From CAHJXF01 sp038254545 (lineage in GTDB: Bacteria > Pseudomonadota > Gammaproteobacteria > Burkholderiales > Burkholderiaceae_D): 64,000 bases of DNA. Location: contig JBBSGB010000012.1 in assembly GCA_038254545.1 (NCBI GenBank), forward strand, positions 34,709 through 98,708. Direction: 5' to 3'. The notes under the pieces were generated by a model. That model saw only the letters and a list, made by a program, of their open reading frames with translations. It had not been told where the DNA came from and made no database searches. Numbering within the stretch: the first letter of the stretch is position 1; every line of letters begins with the position of its first letter. The position numbers were made by a program, and so were the translations under genes. Positions 9,203 to 17,944 of this stretch are shown here, piece by piece.

Positions 9203-9583
9203 TCATGGCTTCACGTCGCTTGGACGCGTCGTATTGGTCTTGTTGCTCTCGCCGCTGGTGCTCTTGGACGGATCCGAATTGCTGGGACTCGGTGAGGTGC
9301 TCCCGGGAGCGGTTCCCGGAGGTGTGTTGGTCGACGGGCTCATGCTGCCGGATGAACTCGACGGGGTCGAAGAACTGTCAGGCATGGTGCTGGAAGGCGA
9401 CGATGGCGACGATGGCGACGTGTTTCCCGATCCCATCGTTCCGGTGGTGGACGGGGTCGGCGTACTGGTCGTGGTTGTCGAACTATTGCTGGTGGTGGGC
9501 GTTGCGGGCGGCTCTTTCTTGTTGCAAGCACCCAGCGCCGCGAGGGTCGCCGCAAGGGCAACAAATTTGATCGAACTAAGCAT
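9203..9583 (-). CDS. Ser/Thr/Pro-rich lipoprotein
   Basis: A 126-residue protein with a short signal peptide and a clear lipobox LAALGAC near residue 20, so it is predicted to be lipidated and attached to a membrane. The mature part after CNKKEPP is almost entirely Ser, Thr, Pro, Gly and Asn, with simple SPSSPSSPSST and TTTTSTPTP runs and no predictable fold. No function can be assigned; such sequences act as flexible surface or periplasmic tethers. The ATG at 9583 has a GGAG five bases upstream. It has its own terminator and is probably monocistronic. Confidence 0.78.
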   Translation of the reverse strand: MLSSIKFVALAATLAALGACNKKEPPATPTTSNSSTTTTSTPTPSTTGTMGSGNTSPSSPSSPSSTMPDSSSTPSSSSGSMSPSTNTPPGTAPGSTSPSPSNSDPSKSTSGESNKTNTTRPSDVKP

Positions 9584-9721
9584 GTTCACTCCAACGGTTG
9601 GGGCAATGCCCTCAGGGTGCGCGCGCTGTAATTACCGCGGCGTCGGTGATAACCGGAACGGCGTGTCGGCATAGTCCGAACGAGATCCAATACCACGCCG
9701 GCGATGAGTGCCGACACCTCG

Positions 9722-10651
9722 TCACGCGAGCAGAAATTCGCGCAGCAAAGCATTGACGCGCGCCGGTTGCTCGTGGGCAATCCAGTGCGAGCCTTCGGGA
9801 ATGCGAACGATGCGAAGATCGGGGCAGACCTGTTCGAGGCCATCGACGAGACCAGTGGTCAACGCGCGATCGTTCTCTGCCCAGATCACCCGCACCGGGA
9901 CCCGCGCCGTCCATTCACTGGCGTCGGGCAAGGGCCACGCGGGACTGTTCTTCGTCGGCGGATGCAGCGGCGTGGCTCGATAGAAGTTGACGCCGCCGGT
10001 CATCGAATGCGACGGCGTGCCGTCGGCTCGCGACGCACCCGGTACCGACCACATCGCCCGATAACGCGCGCGCACCTCGGGCGTGTACCACGCGGGCGGT
10101 GTTCCGTCCTCCGCATGCATGAAGCGTTCGACGATCTTGAAATCGTCGGCGACCAGCGCCTCTTCCGAGCCCGGCGTGCGCAGCCAGTTCATGTAGGCCG
10201 ACGCCTTCTGCTGCACCGGATCGCTGGCGAGCGCGCGCATGAACAGCCAGGGCTGGGGCGAATTGATGACGATCAACCGTTCGACAATTTCGGGATGGAA
10301 GATGCCCATGTGCCATCCGACCGCGCCACCCCAGTCGTGACAGACGATGACCGCCGCCGAATAGCCGAGATACGCGATCAGCAAGCGGATGTCTTCGGCG
10401 ATGTGCTTGATGTGATAGGCCTCGACCTCGACCGGCTTGGCCGAAAGATTGAAGCCGCGCAGGTCGGGCGCAATCGCAAAATAGTCGTTGCCGAACTCCG
10501 CGAGTTGCTCTTCCCAGGTGAACCAGGCTTCGGGAAACCCGTGGAGGAACACCATCAGCTTGCGGCCCTCCTTCTTTCCGGCGCTGGCGTAGTGCAGGCG
10601 CGTGCCGTTCGACAGCTCCGCGTATTGCCCGTCGGTGACCGTGGCCTTCAC
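9722..10651 (-). CDS. Alpha/beta hydrolase, epoxide-hydrolase-like
   Basis: A 309-residue alpha/beta-hydrolase. Motifs are HGFPEAWFTWEEQL (oxyanion-hole HGFP), PDLRGFNLS, CHDWGGAVGW near residue 104 with an Asp nucleophile as in epoxide hydrolases and haloalkane dehalogenases, and the C-terminal GSHWIAHEQP with the catalytic His. Two family Tyr residues of epoxide hydrolases may be in the cap (YTPEVRARYRAM, FYRATP), but I cannot fix the substrate. Start is a GTG at 10651 with AAAGGAG upstream; it overlaps the stop of the SDR gene by four bases, so the two are coupled. Confidence 0.85.
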   Translation of the reverse strand: MKATVTDGQYAELSNGTRLHYASAGKKEGRKLMVFLHGFPEAWFTWEEQLAEFGNDYFAIAPDLRGFNLSAKPVEVEAYHIKHIAEDIRLLIAYLGYSAAVIVCHDWGGAVGWHMGIFHPEIVERLIVINSPQPWLFMRALASDPVQQKASAYMNWLRTPGSEEALVADDFKIVERFMHAEDGTPPAWYTPEVRARYRAMWSVPGASRADGTPSHSMTGGVNFYRATPLHPPTKNSPAWPLPDASEWTARVPVRVIWAENDRALTTGLVDGLEQVCPDLRIVRIPEGSHWIAHEQPARVNALLREFLLA

Positions 10652-11592
10652 GACGCTTCTCCTTTGTGCGGCGCGCCTCCGGCAGCGTCGGTCGTCATCA
10701 TCATCGCGCTGCGCAGGCGCGTGCGCACGTCGGGCCGTGCAGCGAACGGATCGCTGGGATTTCGGATGTCGATGATGTCCTTCATCCGTGTCTCGACATT
10801 GCCGAGCGCGTGCGGATGCGAGAACACGTAGAAGCGGTTCGCGCGTATCGCCTCGAACACGCTCTCGGCCACGTCGGCCGCCGTGACCTTGCCCGAACCG
10901 ACCGCCTTCTGGGACATCATCTGCTGCGCGCGCTTGGACGCCGACAGGGGCTCGCTCGTTACGTCGCCCGGCGCATTGCGCTCCGACACGCTGATCCCGG
11001 TGGGGACGAAATACGGACACAGCACCGAAGCGCCGATCGGTGCCTCTATCAGCGACAGGTCCTGAAACAGCGTCTCCGTGAACGACACCACCGCGTGCTT
11101 CGAGACGTTGTAGATGCCCATGTTGGGCGCATTCAGCAAACCGGCCATCGACGCGGTATTGACGATGTGCCCCGCGTAACCATCGTCCTTCTTCGCAGCC
11201 GCGAGCATGCGCGGGACGAACGAGCGTGTGCCGTGGATCACGCCCCACAGGTTCACGCCCAGCACCCATTCCCAGTCGCGGATGCTGTTCTCCCAGATCA
11301 GGCCTCCCGAACCCACACCCGCGTTGTTCAACAGCAGATGCGTCGCACCGAAGGCCGATTCGCCGGCAACGGCCAGCGCCTCGATCTCGTCGGCCTTCGA
11401 TACGTCGACCCTGCGCGCAATCACGCGGGTGCCGCGTGCCTCGAGTTCCGCGGCGACGGCATCGAGCGCGTCCTGCTGCACGTCGGCCAGCACCACATTC
11501 ATCTCGAGCCGCGCAGCGATGCGCGCGAACTCGCGACCGAAGCCGCTGCCTGCGCCGGTGATGACCGCCGTGCGCTCCCTGAAATCCTTCAT
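10648..11592 (-). CDS. SDR family NAD(P)-dependent oxidoreductase
   Basis: A short-chain dehydrogenase of 314 residues. Residues 9-17 (ITGAGSGFG) are the TGxxxGxG cofactor loop, LADV after beta2 carries the Asp that suggests NAD preference, NNAGVG lies near residue 90, and NTASM with YNVSKHA gives the catalytic Ser-Tyr-Lys. The C-terminal extension (about 270-314) is longer than in classical SDRs. The substrate is unknown. It overlaps both neighbours by four bases: the hydrolase downstream and the acetyltransferase upstream. Confidence 0.88.
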   Translation of the reverse strand: MKDFRERTAVITGAGSGFGREFARIAARLEMNVVLADVQQDALDAVAAELEARGTRVIARRVDVSKADEIEALAVAGESAFGATHLLLNNAGVGSGGLIWENSIRDWEWVLGVNLWGVIHGTRSFVPRMLAAAKKDDGYAGHIVNTASMAGLLNAPNMGIYNVSKHAVVSFTETLFQDLSLIEAPIGASVLCPYFVPTGISVSERNAPGDVTSEPLSASKRAQQMMSQKAVGSGKVTAADVAESVFEAIRANRFYVFSHPHALGNVETRMKDIIDIRNPSDPFAARPDVRTRLRSAMMMTTDAAGGAPHKGEAS

Positions 11593-12155
11593 CGTCGCTC
11601 CTCCTCGATTGCTTCCGATGGCAAATCGTGCGTCACCGCCAGTTGCATATCAACATGATCGATGGCGTCTTCGACATAGGGCAATCCTTCGCTGCGAAAA
11701 CCCAGCGACGCATAGAAGGCGTCGAGCCGCAGTTGCGCGCTGATGCGGATTGCCACTTGCGGACGTTGCGCCTGCGCGCGCGTGATGCCTTCGCGCATCA
11801 ACGCGCGTCCGAGTCCTGTGCCTCGATACGGAGCAGCGACGATGACGCGGCCGATCGACGACTCGGGGCATTTGACGCCCGGATCGAGCGAACGAAGATA
11901 AGCGGCGAGCGGTGCCATGGTGGTTTGCGATCGCCCCTCGACGCCCGCATCGACACGTGCCGCGTCGGTCCGCCCGAGCAGATGCCAGGCGTTGCGATCG
12001 CAGCCGTCCGCGTCGAGGAAGGGGCACTGCTGCTCGACCACGAACACGTCGCTGCGCAGCGCAAGCATGTCGTAGACATCATCGACAGCCAGCGCTTCGA
12101 ATCGCGCCCATGTCCACGTCACGCGCGGCATGACACGGCACCCTTCTTCCCTCAT
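11589..12155 (-). CDS. GNAT family N-acetyltransferase, ElaA type
   Basis: The protein shows the ElaA pattern: an N-terminal W.W..F..L..DD.Y..L.LRSDVFVVEQ..P, then the acetyl-CoA loop APYRGTGLGRALM and a C-terminal FYASLGFRSEGLPYVEDAIDHVDM. ElaA-type enzymes acetylate an unidentified substrate. Start is ambiguous: the ATG at 12155 overlaps the GST stop (ATGA), which suggests coupling, while the ATG at 12131 (MPRVTWTW) matches the family length better. It overlaps the SDR start by four bases. Confidence 0.83.
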   Translation of the reverse strand: MREEGCRVMPRVTWTWARFEALAVDDVYDMLALRSDVFVVEQQCPFLDADGCDRNAWHLLGRTDAARVDAGVEGRSQTTMAPLAAYLRSLDPGVKCPESSIGRVIVAAPYRGTGLGRALMREGITRAQAQRPQVAIRISAQLRLDAFYASLGFRSEGLPYVEDAIDHVDMQLAVTHDLPSEAIEEERR

Positions 12156-13120
12156 GCGGCTGTCTTCATCTCGAAACCGAGCCGTGGAAAGTGCACGATC
12201 AACTCGCCCACACGGTCGTCGTAGCGTCGCACGGCCAGCTCGTCGCGCATCGCCAGGACCAGTTCACCCTGCACCGGATCGCAGCCGGTATCGACCGGCG
12301 TGATCGTCACCTGTTCGCCCAGCGCGATACCGTGCGTGTCGATGTAGAAATCGGCTTCGATCTCCTGCGGCGGTTCGTCGCTCGCATGCGTCAACGCCGC
12401 CTGGCTGGTCATGTCGGCGTGTGGCGGTTGCACCAGGCGCCTGATGCGTTCGTACCACGCGGCGACGTGCGGGAAGTCGTCGATGATGGTCGCGAGTGGA
12501 CCGGCACGACGCACGAACCAAAGGCAGTGATAGACCGCGAAGTCGGCGATCGATCCGGAGCTGCCGAGCAGCCAGACGCGATCGTCGATCATCATCGTCT
12601 CGAAGCGCCGCAGGTAGATCAGGAGCGCGGCGGTCGCCTCGGCGGCCGGCATGCGCGGCAGCTTGCTGCGATAGGCGAGGCGATCGGCGACGAAGGCCTG
12701 GCGCTCTTCGGGCGTCAGATGGCCGAGGATGGCGGCCGCGCCTTCGGGCTGGAAGCAATACGCGATCACGGTCCAGAACAGGGTCGAGTCGGCCCACTGC
12801 GCGAGGATGCGGGCGGTGCCCGCGGACTCGGGTGGATACAGGCCCGGACTGGGCGCGAGCCGCTCGAGGACTTCCGCGATCAATTGCGTATCGCAATAGA
12901 TGTTCGAGCCGATCTGGAGCACCGGTGTGCGGCGATAGCCCCCGGTCAATGCCATCAGATCGGGCTTGGGCATGACCACGGGGATCTCCACCGCGGTCCA
13001 CGGCAGGTCCTTGTAGCTCAGGATCGCGCGAACCTTTTCGGAGAACGGCGACATCCCGTATTGATGCAGGATCAGTTGATCGACCTGGATGATCTGGCTG
13101 TCGGAAAAGGAAGGGTTCAT
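12152..13120 (-). CDS. Glutathione S-transferase family protein with extra C-terminal domain
   Basis: The N-terminal thioredoxin-like domain (LHQYGMSPFSEKVRAILSYKDLPW, residues ~17-40; later GGYRRTPVLQIG with the cis-Pro) is followed by an all-helical GST C-terminal domain to about residue 240. Unlike standard GSTs of 200-230 residues, this protein is 322 residues long and ends in an extra ~70-residue segment (EADFYIDTHGIALGEQVTITP onward) that looks beta-rich. GSTs of this type conjugate or reduce electrophiles with glutathione; the substrate is not clear. It heads the overlapping set of acetyltransferase, SDR and hydrolase. Confidence 0.85.
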   Translation of the reverse strand: MNPSFSDSQIIQVDQLILHQYGMSPFSEKVRAILSYKDLPWTAVEIPVVMPKPDLMALTGGYRRTPVLQIGSNIYCDTQLIAEVLERLAPSPGLYPPESAGTARILAQWADSTLFWTVIAYCFQPEGAAAILGHLTPEERQAFVADRLAYRSKLPRMPAAEATAALLIYLRRFETMMIDDRVWLLGSSGSIADFAVYHCLWFVRRAGPLATIIDDFPHVAAWYERIRRLVQPPHADMTSQAALTHASDEPPQEIEADFYIDTHGIALGEQVTITPVDTGCDPVQGELVLAMRDELAVRRYDDRVGELIVHFPRLGFEMKTAA

Positions 13121-13175
13121 GGAGTGCTGCGAGGGTCCGTCGAGAAAAGGGTCAGGTCGTGAAGTCGGTGCGAGG

Positions 13176-14018
13176 TCAATCCAGCAGATCGGGTTGTTCC
13201 TTGACGATGCGCGCATAGAGCGGCTGGAACTGGAACCACCCGGCGAACGGGGTGCCGACGATGCCATACGACTGGCGGGCCGAGGGTTCGCCGATAGCCC
13301 GGGGTGCGACCCCGCTGCGCGCGGCCGCGGCTTCGGCCAGCAACTGCACCTGGCAGGAACGCTCCATGGTGATGAACCACCACACCGCTTCGTCGACCGT
13401 CTTGCCGACGGTGAGCAGGCCGTGGTTGGCGAGTATCGCGGCCTTCTTGTCGCCGAGCGCCTTGGCGATGCGCGCACCTTCGTCGAGCTCCACGGCCACG
13501 CCGCCGAAGTCGTCGTAGATCGCGTGGTCGCCGTAGAAGGCGCAGGCGTCCTGCGTGAGCGGCGCGAGTTCGCAGGCCAGGGTCGAGAACGCGCGGCCAT
13601 AGGTGGAATGCGAATGCGCGGCCCCGTTGACGTCGGGCCGCGCGCCGTGCACGCGCGAGTGGATCACGAACGCGGCGGTGTTGACCGGATGCTGTCCTTC
13701 GACGACCTTACCGTCGTGATCGCAGCGGATCAGGTTCGAGACCTTGACCTGGCTGAAGTGCACGCCGAAGGGATTGACCCAGAAGGTATCGGTGTGCTCG
13801 GGATCGCGCGCGGTGATGTGGCCGGCGACGCCCTCGTCGAAGCCGAACTTCGAGAACAGCCGAAAGCCCGCGGCCAGTCGCTGCTTGCGATGCAGGCGCT
13901 CCTCTTCGACATTCGCGAAGATCGGGGGTTGCGGCAACGTGCCGTAGCCCGCCATGCCCTTGGTGGCGCTCGCCTCTATCGCTTGTGCCGCGGGCACAAA
14001 CTTTTCAGGTGCGTTCAT
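13176..14018 (-). CDS. Class II aldolase/adducin family protein
   Basis: A 280-residue protein of the class II aldolase/adducin fold. It shows GHITARDPEHTDTFWVNPFGVHF, then AAHSHSTYGRAFS with the paired metal-binding histidines, and ILANHGLLTVGKTVDEA with the third His. Bacterial members act on sugar phosphates or other hydroxy-carbonyl compounds with divalent metal; this longer subgroup, often found in catabolic clusters, has no agreed substrate. It sits 56 bases upstream of the GST on the same strand. Confidence 0.88.
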   Translation of the reverse strand: MNAPEKFVPAAQAIEASATKGMAGYGTLPQPPIFANVEEERLHRKQRLAAGFRLFSKFGFDEGVAGHITARDPEHTDTFWVNPFGVHFSQVKVSNLIRCDHDGKVVEGQHPVNTAAFVIHSRVHGARPDVNGAAHSHSTYGRAFSTLACELAPLTQDACAFYGDHAIYDDFGGVAVELDEGARIAKALGDKKAAILANHGLLTVGKTVDEAVWWFITMERSCQVQLLAEAAAARSGVAPRAIGEPSARQSYGIVGTPFAGWFQFQPLYARIVKEQPDLLD

Positions 14019-14152
14019 GGAAGTCTCCTCAATCAGCTACACGACCTCTGTGGGTCTTCTCCGGCATTCGCCCTGGCGCGGTCTTTGCAGAGTTCGGAGC
14101 GTGCCGTAGGTTTCGGTTTCTGGAAAGACCCGCTTACCCGTATTGCCTTGCA

Positions 14153-15175
14153 TTAATCGCGCGCGAGTCTGACCAGTTGCTTGCCGAAGTTCTTTCCTTT
14201 GAGCAATCCCATGAACGCCTCGGGCGCGGCGGCGATGCCATCCGCGACGCTCTCGCGATACTTGAGCTTGCCGGTGACGACAGCCGTGCCGAGTTGCTTC
14301 AAACCCTGCGGCCAGAGTTCCATGTGCTCCGACACGATGAAGCCCTGCATCTTGAAGCGCGCCACCAGGAACATCGCCGGGTTCTCGAGCGGCGCCATCG
14401 CACCCGCGTCGTCATAGCCCGAGATCAGTCCGCACACGGCGACGCGCGCGAATGCATTCAGCCGCGAGAGCACGGTGTTCATCACGTCGCCGCCGACATT
14501 CTCGAAGTAGCCGTCGACGCCATCGGGGGTCGCATCCTTGACGAGCCTGTGCAACTGCTTGCGATCCTTCGCGGCCTTGTAGTCGACGCAGGCATCGAAG
14601 CCAAGCTCATCGGTGACGTAGGCACATTTGTCCGGGCCTCCCGCGATGCCGACCGCGCGACATCCGGCGGCCTTCGCAAGTTGCCCGACCACGCTGCCGA
14701 CCGCGCCGCTGGCCGCACTGACGACGATGGTCTCGCCGGCCTTCGGCTCGATGATCTTGTTGAGGCCATACCACGCCGTCATGCCGGGCATGCCGACCGG
14801 ACCCAGATAGGCCGACTCGGGTACGTGGGTCGTGTCGACCTTCATCAAGCCGGCGCCGTCCGAGCATCCGTACTCGGACCAGCCATACATGCCGACCACG
14901 GTGTCGCCCACCTTGAATTTCGGATTGCGCGACTCGGTGACGACGCCGACCGTCGCGCCGATCATGGTTTCGCCGACCGGCTGCGGCGTGGCATAGGACT
15001 TCGCATCGTTCATGCGGCCACGCATGTACGGATCGAGCGACAGGTAGTGATTGCGCACCAGCACCTCACCGTCCTTCGGCTCGGGCGTGGCCTGCGATTC
15101 GATGCGGAAGTTGTCGGAGGTCACCGCGCCTTCGGGGCGCGATGCGAGAACGATGCGGCGATAGGTTTCGGACAT
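14153..15175 (-). CDS. NADP-dependent oxidoreductase, MDR superfamily (CurA-like)
   Basis: A zinc-free medium-chain reductase of 340 residues. The opening RRIVLASRPEGAVTSDNFRIE, the segment YLSLDPYMRGRMND and the nucleotide loop VSAASGAVGSVVGQLAKAAGCR match the CurA/leukotriene-B4 12-hydroxydehydrogenase-like group, which reduces activated double bonds of enones with NADPH. YFENVGG and a C-terminal GKNFGKQLVRL are also characteristic. It is separated by about 135 bases from the aldolase gene and 62 bases from the thioesterase gene. Confidence 0.9.
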   Translation of the reverse strand: MSETYRRIVLASRPEGAVTSDNFRIESQATPEPKDGEVLVRNHYLSLDPYMRGRMNDAKSYATPQPVGETMIGATVGVVTESRNPKFKVGDTVVGMYGWSEYGCSDGAGLMKVDTTHVPESAYLGPVGMPGMTAWYGLNKIIEPKAGETIVVSAASGAVGSVVGQLAKAAGCRAVGIAGGPDKCAYVTDELGFDACVDYKAAKDRKQLHRLVKDATPDGVDGYFENVGGDVMNTVLSRLNAFARVAVCGLISGYDDAGAMAPLENPAMFLVARFKMQGFIVSEHMELWPQGLKQLGTAVVTGKLKYRESVADGIAAAPEAFMGLLKGKNFGKQLVRLARD

Positions 15176-15237
15176 GGTTGTTCCTGCTGGCTGGCTGCGT
15201 GAGAGGTCGGTTCGATTGGCGGTCGGTGGCGCGTCGA

Positions 15238-15717
15238 TCAGCCTGCGTCACCACCCGACCCGGTCCATGCCGGAGTCGAGGCTGGCTCGGACACGACTTT
15301 GACCCTGCGCGTTGCCCCATCGACGCGCTTGATGGTCTTGAAGGTGCCGATGGCTTTCGCGATCAGGCGATCGTGCGCGTCGCGCACCTCGCCTTCGCAG
15401 AACGACATCGTGAGCGATCGATGGAAGGCCTTGCCGTGCGCGATCAGGCGCGTGCCTGCGTCGCCCGGCTGGAGAAAGCTGGTCTTCATCTCCACCGTCA
15501 CGCCACCGCGCGCATCGGGATCGAGCGAACGTCCCGCAACCGCCATCGCGATGTCGAGCAAGGTCATGATGACGCCGCCGTGCGCGACCTTCCAACTGTT
15601 CAAGTGGCGCGGCGCCAGGGTCAACGCGACGCGGCCTTCGCCAGCGGCTGCTTCGAGAAAATCGACGCCGAGGTCGTCGAGAAAAGGTACGTCGGCACGG
15701 GTCAGCGGCGGGTTCAT
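15238..15717 (-). CDS. PaaI-type hotdog-fold thioesterase
   Basis: A 159-residue single hotdog domain. The motif VAHGGVIMTLLDIAMA (residues ~44-59) is the HGG-containing active-site helix of PaaI/YdiI-type acyl-CoA thioesterases; TVEMKTSFLQPG follows as the next strand. It would release free acid from an acyl-CoA. The start ATG at 15717 overlaps the eutC stop by four bases, so it is translated with the ethanolamine lyase genes. Confidence 0.85.
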   Translation of the reverse strand: MNPPLTRADVPFLDDLGVDFLEAAAGEGRVALTLAPRHLNSWKVAHGGVIMTLLDIAMAVAGRSLDPDARGGVTVEMKTSFLQPGDAGTRLIAHGKAFHRSLTMSFCEGEVRDAHDRLIAKAIGTFKTIKRVDGATRRVKVVSEPASTPAWTGSGGDAG

Positions 15718-16505
15718 GACGACATCATAGTTTGTCGTTCCAATCGCATCGAGTCGTCCTTCAAGGCCACGCCGCTCAACCCGAATCGCAGTGAAGCGCG
15801 CAACAGCCACGCGAGCGTGGCTGCGGCAGCCGAGGGCGCGAGACCTTCGGGCCGCACATTCGAAATGCAATTGCGCTCGGCATCGTGACGACCCACCTCG
15901 GGCGCGAACGTGAGGTAGAGGCCGAGACTGTCGGGCGACGTGAGGCCAGGGCGCTCGCCGATGACAACGACGACGATGCGAGCCTTCAGCAAGGCGCCGA
16001 TCTCGTCGCCGAGCGCGACGCGCCCCTGCTCCGCGATCACGATCGGGCCGGGCGACAGGCCCTCGAGCAGCGGCATGACGGCTGCGAGCAACGGCACCGC
16101 GTGCCTTTGTACACCGAGCGCGGACAAGCCATCGGCAACGACGAAGGCGACATCGCATCGGTCGCGCGTGCGGCCCTCGAGCACACCGCGACTCGCGGCG
16201 TCGAGACGGCGACCGAGATCGGGGCGCAGGAGATACGTCGCGCGGTCGATCGCAGCGCTCCTGACGCGCAGCGTATCGAGGCCGAGCGCCGCGACGTTCG
16301 CATCGAGCGTCTCGACATCGAGCGCCTGATGGACGGCATCGCGTGCGCGTGCGTGATCGAGCTCGAAGGCGAGCAACGCCTGTGTCGGCACGGCCGATCC
16401 CACGCGCCCGAGCGCGACCCGCGCTCGCGTCTCGTCACGCCACCCATCCCAGAGGTCGCGAGTCGCGACCGAGCGAGAAGCGCTACGCGCCGGCAAGTCG
16501 CTCAC
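15714..16505 (-). CDS. eutC: Ethanolamine ammonia-lyase small subunit
   Basis: The light chain of the adenosylcobalamin-dependent enzyme that splits ethanolamine into acetaldehyde and ammonia. Typical blocks are TRARVALGRVGSAVPT, FELDHARARDAVH, RDRCDVAFVVADGLSA and GERPGLTSPDSLGLYLTF, and NCISNVRPEGL near the C-terminus. Start was set at the GTG at 16505, which overlaps the eutB stop as GTGA; a GTG three codons upstream (16514) is also possible. Length is 263 residues, normal. It sits in eutB-eutC-thioesterase order, all with four-base overlaps. Confidence 0.93.
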   Translation of the reverse strand: MSDLPARSASRSVATRDLWDGWRDETRARVALGRVGSAVPTQALLAFELDHARARDAVHQALDVETLDANVAALGLDTLRVRSAAIDRATYLLRPDLGRRLDAASRGVLEGRTRDRCDVAFVVADGLSALGVQRHAVPLLAAVMPLLEGLSPGPIVIAEQGRVALGDEIGALLKARIVVVVIGERPGLTSPDSLGLYLTFAPEVGRHDAERNCISNVRPEGLAPSAAAATLAWLLRASLRFGLSGVALKDDSMRLERQTMMSS

Positions 16506-17905
16506 GATGCCCACCGCGATGAAAAATCTTCGAGCAGGGGATGCTGCATCGGAGCTTCGATCAGGCGACCCGACGCATCGGCGATGCCCATGCGTGCGAG
16601 CCAGTCTTCGAACTCGGGCGCACGCTTCAGGCCGAGCAGCGAACGCAGGTAGAGCGCGTCATGAAACGAGGTGCTCTGGTAGCCGAGCATCACGTCGTCG
16701 GCGCCAGGCACTCCCATCAAGTACGTGACGCCGGCCGCGCCGAGCAAGGTCATCAGCGTATCCATGTCGTCAGAGTCCGCCTCGGCGTGATTGGTGTAGC
16801 AGACGTCGCAGCCCAGCGGCAGGCCCATCAGCTTGCCGCAGAAGTGGTCCTCGAGTCCGGCGCGCACGATCTGCTTGCCGTCGAACAGATATTCCGGACC
16901 GATGAAGCCGACCACCGAGTTCGACAGCAGTGGCGCGTAGGCGCGCGCGACCGCATAGGCGCGCGCCTCGCAGGTCTGTTGGTCTACGCCGTGATGCGCG
17001 TTGGCCGAGAGCGCACTGCCCTGCCCGGTCTCGAAATACATGACGTTGGCGATCGCCGGGTCGCCGACGGTCGCGCGTCGCAACGACAATGCCGCCTCGC
17101 GCGCCTCGCCCAGCATCGCGCGCGTGATGCCGAAACTCTCGTTGGCTTTCTGCGTGCCCGCGAGCGATTGAAAGACCAGATCGATCGGCGCGCCCATCTC
17201 GATCGCCTTGATCTGGCTGGTCACGTGCGTGAGCACGCAGGTCTGCGTGGGAATGTCGAAACGATCGCGCACCTCGTCGAGCGCGTGCCACAGGCGGATC
17301 AGGGCCTGCAGGTCGTCGCTGGCGGGATTGACGCCGATCACCGCATCGCCTGCGCCGTACATCAGGCCATCGAGCAGCGAGATCGCGATGCCTTTCAGGT
17401 CGTCGGTCGGATGATTGGGTTGCAGGCGGATCGACAGGCGACCTGGCAAGCCGATGGTGTTGCGAAAGCGCGTGACCACGCAACATTTGCGCGCGACCGC
17501 GATCAGGTCCTGGTTGCGCATCAACTTCGACACCGCCGCGGCCATCTCGGGCGTGACGCCCTTCCCGATGCGTGTGAGCGCATCGGTGTCGGTGGTGTCG
17601 AGCAGCAGCCAGTCGCGAAAATCACCGACCGTCAGATGCGCGATCGTTGAGAAGGCCGCGGCGTCGTGGGTGTCGACGATCAGGCGCGTGACGTCGTCAT
17701 GCTCGTAAGGGATCAGCGCTTCGTCGAGGAAGGTTGTCAGCGGCAATGTCGCGAGGCACATGCGCGCGGCGACGCGCTCTTCCGCCGAGGTCGCGGCAAT
17801 GCCTGCGAGCACGTCGCCCGAGCGCAGTGGCGATGCCTTCGCGAGCACGTCCTTCAGATCGCGAAAGCGCCAGGACTTCGTGCCTGTGGTGTGGGCAAGA
17901 TGCAT
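16502..17905 (-). CDS. eutB: Ethanolamine ammonia-lyase large subunit
   Basis: The catalytic heavy chain of the B12-dependent ethanolamine lyase (467 residues, full length). Family blocks are WRFRDLKDVLAKASPLRSGD, RIGKGVTPEMAAAVSKLMRNQDL, GLPGRLSIRLQPNHPTDDL, YGAGDAVIGVNPASDD, FETGQGSALSANAHHGVDQ and CYTNHAEADSDDMD. The start is MHLAHTTGTKSW at 17905. No microcompartment, acetaldehyde dehydrogenase, transporter or reactivase gene of the eut pathway is in the window, so this is the bare EutBC arrangement known from many aerobic proteobacteria. Confidence 0.95.
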   Translation of the reverse strand: MHLAHTTGTKSWRFRDLKDVLAKASPLRSGDVLAGIAATSAEERVAARMCLATLPLTTFLDEALIPYEHDDVTRLIVDTHDAAAFSTIAHLTVGDFRDWLLLDTTDTDALTRIGKGVTPEMAAAVSKLMRNQDLIAVARKCCVVTRFRNTIGLPGRLSIRLQPNHPTDDLKGIAISLLDGLMYGAGDAVIGVNPASDDLQALIRLWHALDEVRDRFDIPTQTCVLTHVTSQIKAIEMGAPIDLVFQSLAGTQKANESFGITRAMLGEAREAALSLRRATVGDPAIANVMYFETGQGSALSANAHHGVDQQTCEARAYAVARAYAPLLSNSVVGFIGPEYLFDGKQIVRAGLEDHFCGKLMGLPLGCDVCYTNHAEADSDDMDTLMTLLGAAGVTYLMGVPGADDVMLGYQSTSFHDALYLRSLLGLKRAPEFEDWLARMGIADASGRLIEAPMQHPLLEDFSSRWAS

Positions 17906-17944
17906 GAGACGCGGCCGTCGTCACGGGCGACGGCGCGACAACCA

